From: Bacillota bacterium
Lineage (GTDB): Bacteria > Bacillota > Clostridia > Lachnospirales > Lachnospiraceae
DNA length: 26,586 nt
Assembly: GCA_023386815.1 (NCBI GenBank)
Contig: JAEWIZ010000003.1
Location: 1 to 26,586, forward strand
Reading direction: 5' to 3'
Part shown: positions 6,510-14,376 of the stretch, one piece after another
Position numbering within the stretch: the stretch's first letter is position 1
Layout of the letters: every line of letters starts with the position of its first letter
Program-made: the position numbers and the translations under genes
Notes under the pieces: model-generated
Seen by the model: the letters and a program-made list of their open reading frames with translations, nothing else
What the model was told of the DNA's origin: nothing
The model's database searches: none

Positions 6510-9017
6510 TTACGTTAATAGAGTAAATTCAGTTTTTATTAAATTCTCATCTTTTGAACTGGTACCTACAAACACTTCAAATTTACCAGGATCAACTACC
6601 TTCTGACTCTCCTGATTATAATAGCTAAGTTCCTCCTTGGTAATTACAAAGGACACGTCTACACTTGCCTCAGGAGCTAAGGTGACTTTCTTAAAACCCT
6701 TCAATTCTTTCACCGGGCGGGCAATCTGTGCAGCCACATCATGAATGTAAAGCTGCAGAGTTTCAGTTCCTTCCACTGAACCAACATTCTTAACATTTAC
6801 ACTTACCTTAATCTCCTCTTCCAGCTTCATTTGGTCTGAAGACAGCTTCAAATCCTTTACTTCAAAGCTTGTATAACTTAAACCGTAACCAAAGGAATAC
6901 AGCGGGTCATTGGATCCATCGAGGTACTTTGACAGGAACTTATCTGGATTGCCTTGCGTGTAAGGGCGTCCGGTTTTTAAATGATTATAATAGACCGGAA
7001 TTTGACCGTGGGTTCTTGGGAAACTAATAGAAAGCTTTCCGGAGGGGTTATAGCTACCTAATAATACATCCGTAATTGCTCTTCCTGCCTGTGACCCAAG
7101 GAACCAGGTTTCAACAATAGCATCTGCATTTTCCTCAAACCAGTCTAATAATAAGGGCCGCCCATTTGTTAATACCAAAATTATAGGCTTCCCAAGCTTT
7201 TTCAGCTCTATAGCTAAATCAAGCTGTGCCTGTGGGATAACAATATTCTGGCGGGATGCCGCTTCACCTGACATATCCATGGTTTCACCAAGTGCTAGCA
7301 CGATGATATCACTTTCATTTGCCGCAGCAACTGCACGTGTTATACCGCCTTCGATTGCAGTGGCAATATTGCAGCCTGGCTCATAGATAACCTGAACTCC
7401 GGCTGCCTCTAAGCCCTGCTTTAAGGTGATTGTCTCATCCTTGTATCTGCTAAACTGCCAAGGGCCAAGAAGATCTGTGCTATCGGCTTTTGGACCGATT
7501 AATGCCAACTTCTTTCCTGTCGTAAGCGGCAGGATACCGTTATTCTTAAGAAGAACAATGGACTCTCTTGCAAGCTCATAGCTTACCTCAAGATGCTCTT
7601 CACAAAATAAGATATCATTCTTATCCGGTTGGAAGTAGCGGTAAGGATCATCCATTAGACCGGATTTGTATTTGTAGGTAAGGATACGGCGAGCCGCTTC
7701 GTTAATTAATTCCTCCTCTATCTGGCCTTCCCTTATTGCCTCTGCGAGATTGGCAATATAGTTAGTAGAGGCCATCTCCATATCCAAGGAAGCAAGTACT
7801 CCTTTGATGGCTGCGTCTTTATCATCCTCAGCTGCACCGTGGACAATAACCTCTGTGAGGGCATTATAATCTGAGATCAGTATTCCTTTAAAGCCCATTT
7901 CCCCACGTAGGATATCCCTGCATACCTGCTTATTTATTACAACAGGAATACTATCCATAACATTGAAGGAATTCATAATAGAAGCAGCACCTGCATCAAT
8001 TCCGGCCTGGAAGGGTGGTAAATAGGTATTGTGAAGGCTTGTATTGGTAATCTCAGCGGTATTATAATCACGGCCGGCTTCTGCTGCGGAGTAGCCTACA
8101 TAATGCTTTAGACAAGCAAGCAGGGAATCACAAGCACTTAGATCATCACCCTGAAAGCCCCTAACATGTGCCTCACACATTTTTGAGCATAGGTGGGGAT
8201 CTTCCCCATTTCCTTCGGAAACTCGTCCCCAGCGTGGATCTCTAGCAATATCTAACATAGGAGAAAAGCCCAGTTTAATTCCCTGAGTGGTAGCTTCCTT
8301 TGCTGCAACCTGCATTGCCTTTTGTAAAAGCTCCGGGTTGAAGGAACAGCTCCAGCCAAGGGGAATGGGGAAAATAGTCTGGTAGCCGTGAATGACATCC
8401 TGGCAGAACAGGAGAGGGATACCAAGACGGGATTGTTCTACTGCAAGCCTTTGCTTTTCAAATGCAATCTCCTGTGGAGCCATTAAAATCATTGAACCAA
8501 GGTATCCGGCCATAATACGTTCATCGTCTGTCATGACAGTTTTTACAGCACCACCAATTGCGGTAGTGTTGGAACCGCCGGATTGGCTCATCTGACCAAT
8601 CTTCTCCTCAAGGGTCATCTTTGCAAGGAGCGCATCCACTTCAGCTGCAATTTCTTTATCAGTACGATTTACCACCTTCCCGGTGCGAACCTTGGGAAGC
8701 TCCTCTAACATTTGCTCGAACCTGGTTTTCCCCGTAAATGCATGTGCCTTACCGGTAATCTTGCCAAGGAAAGGAAGCTCTCCATCTACTTCATAGTAAG
8801 TATCCTTCCAGGTTAAAGTCATAGTGCTTTCTATGTCAGGCATCATAGGGCTTGATAATTCCAATTGAATTATAGTGCCTTCAACAACTAATTTGAGGGG
8901 TTTCATTTTCATTCCAAGATTTACACTTTCAACGATGATGTCCCATACATCAGCTCTCATATTAATGTCATACATTAGTTCTCCGATGGAGGTTGATAAT
9001 ACATATTTACCCAACAT
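6510..9017 (-). CDS. bglX: Glycoside hydrolase family 3 beta-glucosidase, BglX-type, cytoplasmic
   Basis: This 835-aa GH3 enzyme should hydrolyse terminal beta-glucosides such as cello-oligosaccharides. After an unusual N-terminal stretch (residues 1-110) come the GH3 N-terminal barrel (DVIHGYQTIFPIPLG; PRWGRVSEGNGEDP; conserved K304-H305 in CLKHYVGY; nucleophile D383 in LISDYNAL), the GH3 C-terminal alpha/beta sandwich (SGEAASRQNI, about 590) and a C-terminal fibronectin-III-like domain (about 740-825). The wording of these motifs matches E. coli BglX, but there is no signal peptide, so the enzyme is probably intracellular and acts on imported oligosaccharides. The nucleophile is followed by Tyr where Trp is common. 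AAGGAG lies 8 bases before the ATG. The divergent AraC-family gene at 9268 is the likely regulator. Substrate is inferred from family only. Confidence 0.93.
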   Translation of the reverse strand: MLGKYVLSTSIGELMYDINMRADVWDIIVESVNLGMKMKPLKLVVEGTIIQLELSSPMMPDIESTMTLTWKDTYYEVDGELPFLGKITGKAHAFTGKTRFEQMLEELPKVRTGKVVNRTDKEIAAEVDALLAKMTLEEKIGQMSQSGGSNTTAIGGAVKTVMTDDERIMAGYLGSMILMAPQEIAFEKQRLAVEQSRLGIPLLFCQDVIHGYQTIFPIPLGWSCSFNPELLQKAMQVAAKEATTQGIKLGFSPMLDIARDPRWGRVSEGNGEDPHLCSKMCEAHVRGFQGDDLSACDSLLACLKHYVGYSAAEAGRDYNTAEITNTSLHNTYLPPFQAGIDAGAASIMNSFNVMDSIPVVINKQVCRDILRGEMGFKGILISDYNALTEVIVHGAAEDDKDAAIKGVLASLDMEMASTNYIANLAEAIREGQIEEELINEAARRILTYKYKSGLMDDPYRYFQPDKNDILFCEEHLEVSYELARESIVLLKNNGILPLTTGKKLALIGPKADSTDLLGPWQFSRYKDETITLKQGLEAAGVQVIYEPGCNIATAIEGGITRAVAAANESDIIVLALGETMDMSGEAASRQNIVIPQAQLDLAIELKKLGKPIILVLTNGRPLLLDWFEENADAIVETWFLGSQAGRAITDVLLGSYNPSGKLSISFPRTHGQIPVYYNHLKTGRPYTQGNPDKFLSKYLDGSNDPLYSFGYGLSYTSFEVKDLKLSSDQMKLEEEIKVSVNVKNVGSVEGTETLQLYIHDVAAQIARPVKELKGFKKVTLAPEASVDVSFVITKEELSYYNQESQKVVDPGKFEVFVGTSSKDENLIKTEFTLLT

Positions 9018-9125
9018 ATACGGAACTCCTTATCTTCTATGGATTAGATAGTTCATAGTACATTCCTATCTTAGTTTATGCTATCATATCGGAGGAAATA
9101 TTATCAATAACCATATTTAATAGAT

Positions 9126-9163
9126 ATTATAGGTTGAATTTAATATTATGTATCTGATACAAT
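9126..9163. promoter_or_regulatory. Overlapping divergent promoters with a shared 13-bp palindrome
   Basis: Plus strand, for the AraC gene: TTGAAT (9134-9139), 18 bp, TACAAT (9158-9163). Minus strand, for the GH3 gene: GATACA (9154-9149), 17 bp, TATAAT (9131-9126). The odd-centred palindrome TGTATCTGATACA (9149-9161) covers the minus -35 and the plus -10. An 8-bp inverted pair, ATAACCAT (9107-9114) and ATGGTTAT (9162-9169), lies 55 bp centre to centre. Both could be binding sites for the AraC-family protein; that is inference. Confidence 0.5.
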
Positions 9164-9267
9164 GGTTATAAAGCTAATCATCGATTCGATATCAAGGATA
9201 GCCTAAGATGAGAAGGAAACCAATGTTGTGTGAATGAAATGTAAGTTGGATAGGAGCAACGATATTC

Positions 9268-10332
9268 ATGGATAACAATACAGTGTACGAACATTTGCTG
9301 CAAGCAAATGAATGGGAAAGAAAAGCGCTAGATTACATTGAGAAGCATGGGAAAAAGCCCTCCGGGATAGATCTGTTTCGGATTTATGGATCAATGAAAA
9401 GCCCTGGATTGACTGAGAAGGAAGAATATTTAAAGTACAGTGATATGCTAGACTCCTCAGGGCGTATTGTATACCAGGAAGAGGAATGCTTTCTGCCGGG
9501 GTCTGATATTGAACTATGTAAGGTCGAACGATATGTGGATAATATTCTTCACACCCATGAATTCTTTGAGGTGGAGTATGTTCTTAAGGGGAAATGCATT
9601 CATATTGTAGAAAAACAAGAGATACCCATTCGGGAAGGTGATATTGTTATTGTACCTCCTGGCGTAGAGCATAAGGCATTACCCGAGAATGATGGTGTAA
9701 CAATAAATATTAAAATAAGAAAAAGAGTGTTTCATAATGCTTTTATTAATCTACTCTCAACGAATACAGAACTTTCCACTTACTTATCGAGAACGCTCTA
9801 TTCGTCGGCATATCGTTCCTCCTTTACCTTTCACTGCAAGGATGATTCCTTGATCAGATCCATGGTTCTATCCATGTATGGTCAGCAGTTGGAACAAAAA
9901 CCCTTTTTTAACTATGTGCTGGAGGGAATGACGTTAACTCTTTTCTCCTGCTTGATGCAAAATCATTCTCAAAATGTTGAGATTTCCAATTTTGTAATTA
10001 CAAGTGATGACCGCATGTCAAAAATAATCGCCTTCATTAATGAGAATTACAAAACTGTTACACTCAGCTTGGCTGCAAGGAAATTCTATATTAGCGAGCA
10101 ATATTTAAGCAGCATTATAAAGAAGGAGACGGGCTCCACCTTTTCCTCCTTACTTCGAGAAATAAAAATACAGAAGGCAATAGTACTTTTATTAACCACC
10201 AACTTGAATATTGATGATATCTGTGAGAGATCCGGTTATCAGGATACAACACAATTCATTAAAACCTTCAAAAAATACCATGGCTTATCTCCCAAGAAAT
10301 ATCGCCAGAGTATGCAGCAGGTAAATAAGTAA
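9268..10332 (+). CDS. AraC-family regulator with N-terminal cupin domain
   Basis: This 354-aa transcription regulator has three parts. An N-terminal region (1-80) has no clear match. A cupin fold follows at about 85-155 (HTHEFFEVEYVLKG, then EGDIVIVPPGVEH) and is likely to bind a sugar or related ligand. The C-terminal AraC/XylS double helix-turn-helix (about 251-349) includes YISEQYLSSIIKK and the family signature ending GYQDTTQFIKTFKKYHGLSPKKYR. TAGGAG lies 11 bases before the ATG. It is transcribed divergently from the GH3 beta-glucosidase with overlapping promoters, the classic arrangement for a local regulator of carbohydrate use, probably also controlling itself. The ligand is unknown. 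Confidence 0.93.
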   Translation: MDNNTVYEHLLQANEWERKALDYIEKHGKKPSGIDLFRIYGSMKSPGLTEKEEYLKYSDMLDSSGRIVYQEEECFLPGSDIELCKVERYVDNILHTHEFFEVEYVLKGKCIHIVEKQEIPIREGDIVIVPPGVEHKALPENDGVTINIKIRKRVFHNAFINLLSTNTELSTYLSRTLYSSAYRSSFTFHCKDDSLIRSMVLSMYGQQLEQKPFFNYVLEGMTLTLFSCLMQNHSQNVEISNFVITSDDRMSKIIAFINENYKTVTLSLAARKFYISEQYLSSIIKKETGSTFSSLLREIKIQKAIVLLLTTNLNIDDICERSGYQDTTQFIKTFKKYHGLSPKKYRQSMQQVNK

Positions 10333-10409
10333 TTTTAAATCGACAGCTAGTCATGAATTTGCCAGCATCCTCATAAATTTAAATAACGGATAAACCTATG
10401 GAGGTCAGG

Positions 10410-10826
10410 ATGAGGCGCACGCGTATTTTACTTATGCTTCTTATGATAGTAACAATAGCTACAGCACTTGTCGGATGTAAATCAGAAAATACGGAAGTTA
10501 AAAAACTAAAGGACTTAGAATTTACCGTAGTAGAGGATGCTGATTTACCGGGAGAACTGAAGGAAATTATTGATGAGAAGAAAGAAGAGCCGTTCCGTTT
10601 GACTTATGCAAATAAAGATAATCTCTACATTGTAGTAGGTTATGGAAAGCAAAATAGCGGTGGCTATAGTATTGCGGTGGAAGAGCTGTACTTAACCAAC
10701 AATGCCATATACATAGATACGAATCTTATTGGCCCTTCAAAAGAGGATAACGTATCACAGGGTATCACCTATCCCTATGTAGTTGTGAAGCTGGAATATA
10801 TGGATGAGCGGGTTGTTTTTGAATAA
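10410..10826 (+). CDS. Small lipoprotein with PrcB_C-like domain
   Basis: This 138-aa exported lipoprotein starts MRRTRILL, followed by a hydrophobic signal and the lipobox LVGC with lipid-anchor Cys23. The mature part (about 35-138) has the pattern of the PrcB C-terminal domain (YIVVGYGKQNSGGYSIAVEE, then ITYPYVVVKL), found in small secreted proteins of Firmicutes and in a Treponema protease-complex subunit. An ATG at 10398 would add four residues, but it overlaps the GGAGG at 10400-10404, which sits 5 bases before the ATG at 10410; I therefore prefer 10410. It lies 77 bp after the AraC gene on the same strand and could be read through from it. The domain call rests on pattern only; its function is unknown. 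Confidence 0.8.
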   Translation: MRRTRILLMLLMIVTIATALVGCKSENTEVKKLKDLEFTVVEDADLPGELKEIIDEKKEEPFRLTYANKDNLYIVVGYGKQNSGGYSIAVEELYLTNNAIYIDTNLIGPSKEDNVSQGITYPYVVVKLEYMDERVVFE

Positions 10827-10929
10827 AATATTCAAATAATAACCATATTTAGATTTACAGATAAAGGAATTCCAATATCTTGTGGTATGAAGAAAATTTG
10901 GAAAAATGTTTATCAATTTGACAAAATTA

Positions 10930-10980
10930 TTAAGAAAATTGTGCAATAATGCTATACTATGATAGGTAGTTCGTACTACC
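10930..10980 (+). promoter_or_regulatory. Distal veg promoter with hairpin at the predicted 5-prime end
   Basis: An extended -10 (TGCTATACT; hexamer 10953-10958) lies 17 bp from TTAAGA (10930-10935). The predicted start is near 10965, where GGTAGT-TCGT-ACTACC (10965-10980) forms a perfect 6-bp stem with a 4-nt loop. The RNA would begin with this stem. Confidence 0.4.
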
Positions 10981-11081
10981 TCTGTGAAATTATTCCATAA
11001 AAAGATACAAAAGATTTTAAGTTTCATGTGCATATTTTTCAGCCTAAAACCTATAATGAGTGTGAATTGTCTGAAAATTTA

Positions 11082-11110
11082 TTGACTTGATGTACTGTTT
11101 ATGCTATAAT
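11082..11110 (+). promoter_or_regulatory. Strong sigma-A promoter of veg
   Basis: TTGACT (11082-11087), a 17-bp spacer and a perfect TATAAT (11105-11110) preceded by TGC. This is close to ideal and agrees with the well-known strength of the B. subtilis veg promoter. Confidence 0.85.
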
Positions 11111-11219
11111 GTACAAGGTGCATAAGATTTGTAACAGATTTATTGAATGATGTTTACAAAAACCATAATGATAGCTCCGATTTGATTATGGTACGAGGAA
11201 GCATTGGCAAGGAGATAAT

Positions 11220-11462
11220 ATGATGCAAAATAGTGTAAACAATGTACGAAATGCAGTAGCAAATCAAATGGGGAAGAGAGTAAAAGTTCGGATCAACCGG
11301 GGCAGACATAAAGTAGATGTATCAGAAGGAATCATATCAGAAACATATCCCAATATCTTCATGATAAAGATTCAAGAATCGGATGACACACCGGTTAGAA
11401 TGGTATCCTACAGTTATACCGATATTTTAACAAAAGACGTAGAATTAATTTTATGTAACTAA
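11220..11462 (+). CDS. veg: Veg protein
   Basis: This is an 80-aa cytoplasmic protein of the Veg family (DUF1021), close in length to B. subtilis Veg (86 aa). The family signature is present: a short N-terminal helix, then a small beta-barrel (GKRVKVRINRGRHKV, EGIISETYPNIFMIKI, RMVSYSYTDILTKDVEL). In B. subtilis, Veg is very highly expressed and has been linked to biofilm matrix gene control and to spore germination or outgrowth; its biochemical role is unsettled. Two ATG codons occur in tandem at 11220 and 11223; AAGGAG upstream fits either. A strong promoter at 11082-11110 and a terminator at 11481-11515 make it a single-gene unit. Confidence 0.95.
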   Translation: MMQNSVNNVRNAVANQMGKRVKVRINRGRHKVDVSEGIISETYPNIFMIKIQESDDTPVRMVSYSYTDILTKDVELILCN

Positions 11463-11480
11463 GCATATAAGCAGCGTGAA

Positions 11481-11515
11481 AGAGCTAAAGCCGATTGAGT
11501 TTTGGCTCTTTTTTT
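11481..11515 (+). terminator. Rho-independent terminator of veg
   Basis: AGAGCTAAA pairs with TTTGGCTCT (one G-U pair) across a short loop and is followed by a run of seven or more T. Confidence 0.85.
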
Positions 11516-11517
11516 GT

Positions 11518-11546
11518 ATATTTTTTTCTTCTTGAATTCATAATTT
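11518..11546 (+). promoter_or_regulatory. Possible sigma-E-type promoter of sipL
   Basis: ATATT (11518-11522) followed 16 bp later by CATAATTT (11539-11546) resembles the sporulation sigma-E pattern (ATATT, then CATANNNT), though the spacer is slightly long. Sigma-E control would fit a mother-cell coat gene. Confidence 0.35.
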
Positions 11547-11613
11547 CGCGAGACCAAGAATAAGATATGACAGAGGCATCTATCGTATGTCCAAATACAA
11601 GGAGGGATCATAA

Positions 11614-13182
11614 GTGGAATTGGTGAAAAAGAATATTCATATGAATAAATTAAAATGTAAGAGCAACCTGCAGCTTACATTGGATGATGACTTTAATGTC
11701 CCTGATGTCAAACCAGATATTGGGCGGATGATAACAGAGCAGGGCGAAGTTAAGATTAGTGACATTAGGGCAATGAATGGAAAGCTTTTAGTGAAAGGAG
11801 CTTTAGTCTTTAATGTTCTTTATCTATGTGACGGCGATCAAGTACCGATTCACAATATCAGTGGAGAAATTCCGTTTGATGAAGCAATCAATATGGATAT
11901 AACATGTTCTGATGACGAGCCAAACGTAAAGTGGGAGCTGGAGGATCTTAATACCAGTATGATTCACTCCAGAAAAATAAGTGTCAGGGCTATTGTTGGT
12001 TTATATGTTGCCGTAGAGGAACTCTATGATGAAGAAACAGCTGTTGGTGTTGACAGCTCTGAGGATGTGCAGTACATAAATAAAAAGATCGAAGTGACGG
12101 ATGTAGCGATCAATAAAAAGGATACCTACCGGATTAAGGATGAAATTATGTTACCTGCAAATAAGGGTAATATAGCTAATATCCTGTATCAGGACATAGG
12201 GCTTAGCAATGTTGAAATTCGTCTTCTCGAGGATCGATTTACGATTAAGGGCGAGATCCCAGTCTTTATCTTTTACATCAGTGATGGCGAAGAAAACTCA
12301 ATGGAATATTATGAAACAGAAGTTCCGTTTAGCGGTACCATAGAGTGCAATGGCTGCAGTGAAGATATGGTAGAGGATATTATGGTAAGCATTGCAAACA
12401 AACATATGGAGATCAAGCCGGACTCTGATGGAGAGGAAAGAATTCTCGACCTTGAGGTAATGCTTGAGCTTGGAATTAGAGTGTATGAAACTCAGGAACC
12501 TGAAATTCTATGTGATGTTTACTGTCCTTCTAAAGAAATAACACCGATTATGAGAAATGCCAACTATGAGAATTTAGTTGTGAAAAATAACAGCAAATAC
12601 AGAGTGGCAGATCGTATCTTTGTGTCAGACAATCAGCCAAGAATTCTCCAGATATGTCATGCAACAGGTGTGATCCGTATTGATGACATTACCTCGGAAG
12701 GATCAGAACTGATGGTAGAAGGCGTCATTGAGGTTTCTATTCTCTATATCTCCGAGGATGATGCAAGACCTATGAACTCTATTAAGGGTATGATTCCATT
12801 TTCGCAGATTATTGAGTTAAAAGGAATGAAGCCGGGCTGTAACTACGAAATTAAGCCAACCATTGATCAGTTGAGTGTTATGATGTTGGATGGTGAGGAA
12901 ATTGAGGTTAAAGCAACGATTAATCTTAATACCATCGTATTTGAATTGATCTCTGAACCAATTATCACAGATATTGAAGTATCTGATCTTGATATGGAGA
13001 AGCTTCAGGCTATGCCAGGTGTCATTGGATATGTTGTGAAAAAAGGAGATACTTTGTGGAAAGTTGCAAAGAAATATTACACCACTGTGGATAACATCAT
13101 GACAATTAATCATTTGGAGGATGAGCATGTTAAGGAAGGCGAAAAACTCATTATTCTGAAGAAAGTAGATGCCGTTTTATAA
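11614..13182 (+). CDS. sipL: SipL-like spore morphogenesis protein (SPOCS/DUF3794 repeats plus LysM)
   Basis: This 522-aa protein has repeated SPOCS (DUF3794) domains: a first at about residues 28-115 (LTLDDDFNVPDVKPDIGRM), a second at about 165-270 and a third at about 325-440. A C-terminal LysM domain (473-516) begins YVVKKGDTLWKVAKKYY. The architecture and length match C. difficile SipL, a mother-cell protein that binds SpoIVA through its LysM domain and is needed to encase the forespore in coat. The start is GTG at 11614, 7 bases after GGAGGG. There is no signal peptide, as expected for a mother-cell cytoplasmic protein. It lies downstream of the veg terminator with its own possible sigma-E promoter, and near spoIIR. 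Bacilli would have SpoVID or SafA instead. The family is certain; strict orthology is likely. Confidence 0.9.
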   Translation: MELVKKNIHMNKLKCKSNLQLTLDDDFNVPDVKPDIGRMITEQGEVKISDIRAMNGKLLVKGALVFNVLYLCDGDQVPIHNISGEIPFDEAINMDITCSDDEPNVKWELEDLNTSMIHSRKISVRAIVGLYVAVEELYDEETAVGVDSSEDVQYINKKIEVTDVAINKKDTYRIKDEIMLPANKGNIANILYQDIGLSNVEIRLLEDRFTIKGEIPVFIFYISDGEENSMEYYETEVPFSGTIECNGCSEDMVEDIMVSIANKHMEIKPDSDGEERILDLEVMLELGIRVYETQEPEILCDVYCPSKEITPIMRNANYENLVVKNNSKYRVADRIFVSDNQPRILQICHATGVIRIDDITSEGSELMVEGVIEVSILYISEDDARPMNSIKGMIPFSQIIELKGMKPGCNYEIKPTIDQLSVMMLDGEEIEVKATINLNTIVFELISEPIITDIEVSDLDMEKLQAMPGVIGYVVKKGDTLWKVAKKYYTTVDNIMTINHLEDEHVKEGEKLIILKKVDAVL

Positions 13183-13531
13183 AGCTAACATTAGGAACTA
13201 ATTCGATATAAAGCCGAACACATAAATGAATATGGTGGATTACCAGAAGGACAGGAAGATTGCTCCGTAAGTTGATGTGAATGATTACGTATTCACAAAT
13301 TACGAAGGACTCTGAGCTGTCCTTCAAACTTTTGTGATGAATCTATCCTTAGATAATAACTATCTTTGTAGGGTTGATAAACGAAGGTATTAACTTATTT
13401 TAAGAAACTGCCGAAATATACCTTATAAAGAATGTTTTACTAAGAGCAAAGAATGTCTGACAGCCATGGAAGACTTGAATGAATAGTGATAAACAAAGGA
13501 GGCAAATGCCTCAAGAAAGGAGACTAAGGAT
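13183..13531 (+). other. 349-bp intergenic region between sipL and the 196-aa gene
   Basis: No ORF with a ribosome binding site is seen. It contains an inverted repeat GTGAAT/ATTCAC around 13278-13296 and a hairpin GAAGGAC/GTCCTTC (13304-13325) followed by only four T, possibly a weak sipL terminator. I found no confident promoter for the downstream gene. Confidence 0.5.
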
Positions 13532-14122
13532 ATGGGCTTAGAAGCAATTAGTAACGTAGCACAGTCTTATGGTACAACGAAGACCACGAAAGCACGAGTA
13601 GACGAAACAGAGACAGGGAATGTGCGGACGGAGGAAGTAGATGAGGCTTCAGCAGTTTATGAGAAAAGCGATGAGGCAACCTCAAAAAATAAGATTTACC
13701 AAAGAGATAATAATACGGTAGATCGACTTCTTGCAGAAGCAGAGAAACGTTCACAGAGCTTAAGGGATTTGGTTCAGAAAATGTTATTAAAGCAAGGGGA
13801 GACATTCAACCAGTCAACGGATATCTATGCACTCTTGCGAGAAGGGAAAGTTGAAGTTGATCCTGAGACAAAGGCTCAGGCGCAAAAGGATATTGCAGAA
13901 GATGGATATTGGGGTGTGGAACAGACCTCAGATCGATTAGTGTCCTTCGCGAAAGCACTTACCGGCGGAGATAGTTCAAAAGCAGATATAATGATAGAAG
14001 CAGTGAAGAAAGGTTTTGAGGAAGCTACCAAAGCATGGGGTGGTGATTTGCCCGAGATCTCTCAGAAAACCCTGGATGCTGCAATCAAAAAATTAGAGTC
14101 ATGGCGGGATGGTACAGAATAG
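13532..14122 (+). CDS. Conserved hypothetical protein, 196 aa
   Basis: I do not recognise a named domain. The protein is soluble, with no signal peptide or TM segment. Residues 1-55 are low-complexity and charged (Thr, Glu, Lys), probably disordered. Residues 60-90 form a helix (TVDRLLAEAEKRSQSLRDLVQKML). The C-terminal half (110-196) looks compact and conserved, with GYWGVEQTSDRLVSFAKALTGG and a Trp-containing AWGGDLPEIS motif. From memory, similar C-terminal segments occur in hypothetical proteins of Clostridia and Selenomonadales, but I cannot name a family. AAAGGAG lies 9 bases before the ATG. It stands alone, with a 349-bp gap upstream and a hairpin downstream. A sporulation link is suggested only by its position after sipL. 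Confidence 0.75.
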   Translation: MGLEAISNVAQSYGTTKTTKARVDETETGNVRTEEVDEASAVYEKSDEATSKNKIYQRDNNTVDRLLAEAEKRSQSLRDLVQKMLLKQGETFNQSTDIYALLREGKVEVDPETKAQAQKDIAEDGYWGVEQTSDRLVSFAKALTGGDSSKADIMIEAVKKGFEEATKAWGGDLPEISQKTLDAAIKKLESWRDGTE

Positions 14123-14233
14123 ACTTTTATATATTAATACTGCGAGTAGCTTTAAGAGCCCAGGCGGTTATATCTTAATTACATGGTTTATCTTAATTAA
14201 AGTGTTATGTAAAGTTAATTTAAAAGTAATTCT

Positions 14234-14290
14234 AGAGATTACATAGGAACAGAAGTGAAATCAGTCGCTGTCTTATGTAATCTCTTTTTG
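14234..14290 (+). terminator. Terminator-like hairpin after the 196-aa gene
   Basis: A perfect 12-bp stem, AGAGATTACATA (14234-14245) with TATGTAATCTCT (14274-14285), has further ACAG/CTGT pairing inside the loop and is followed by TTTTT. The loop is long but the T-run is correct. Confidence 0.6.
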
Positions 14291-14376
14291 TAATCTACTT
14301 TTGTAAGCTTTTTGCAGTTGCATTATTTTCAATTATTTAACGGATGACTTTCTTCATACCAAAAACTATTGGTTTG

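Larger units (their letters stand above)
10827..11219 (+). other. 393-bp gap upstream of veg with two promoters
   Basis: No gene is visible. An AT-rich stretch follows the lipoprotein stop without a clear terminator. Two plus-strand promoters and a 5-prime hairpin, listed separately, occupy 10930-11110. The leader after the downstream promoter is about 100 nt, ending in AAGGAG before veg. Confidence 0.6.
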
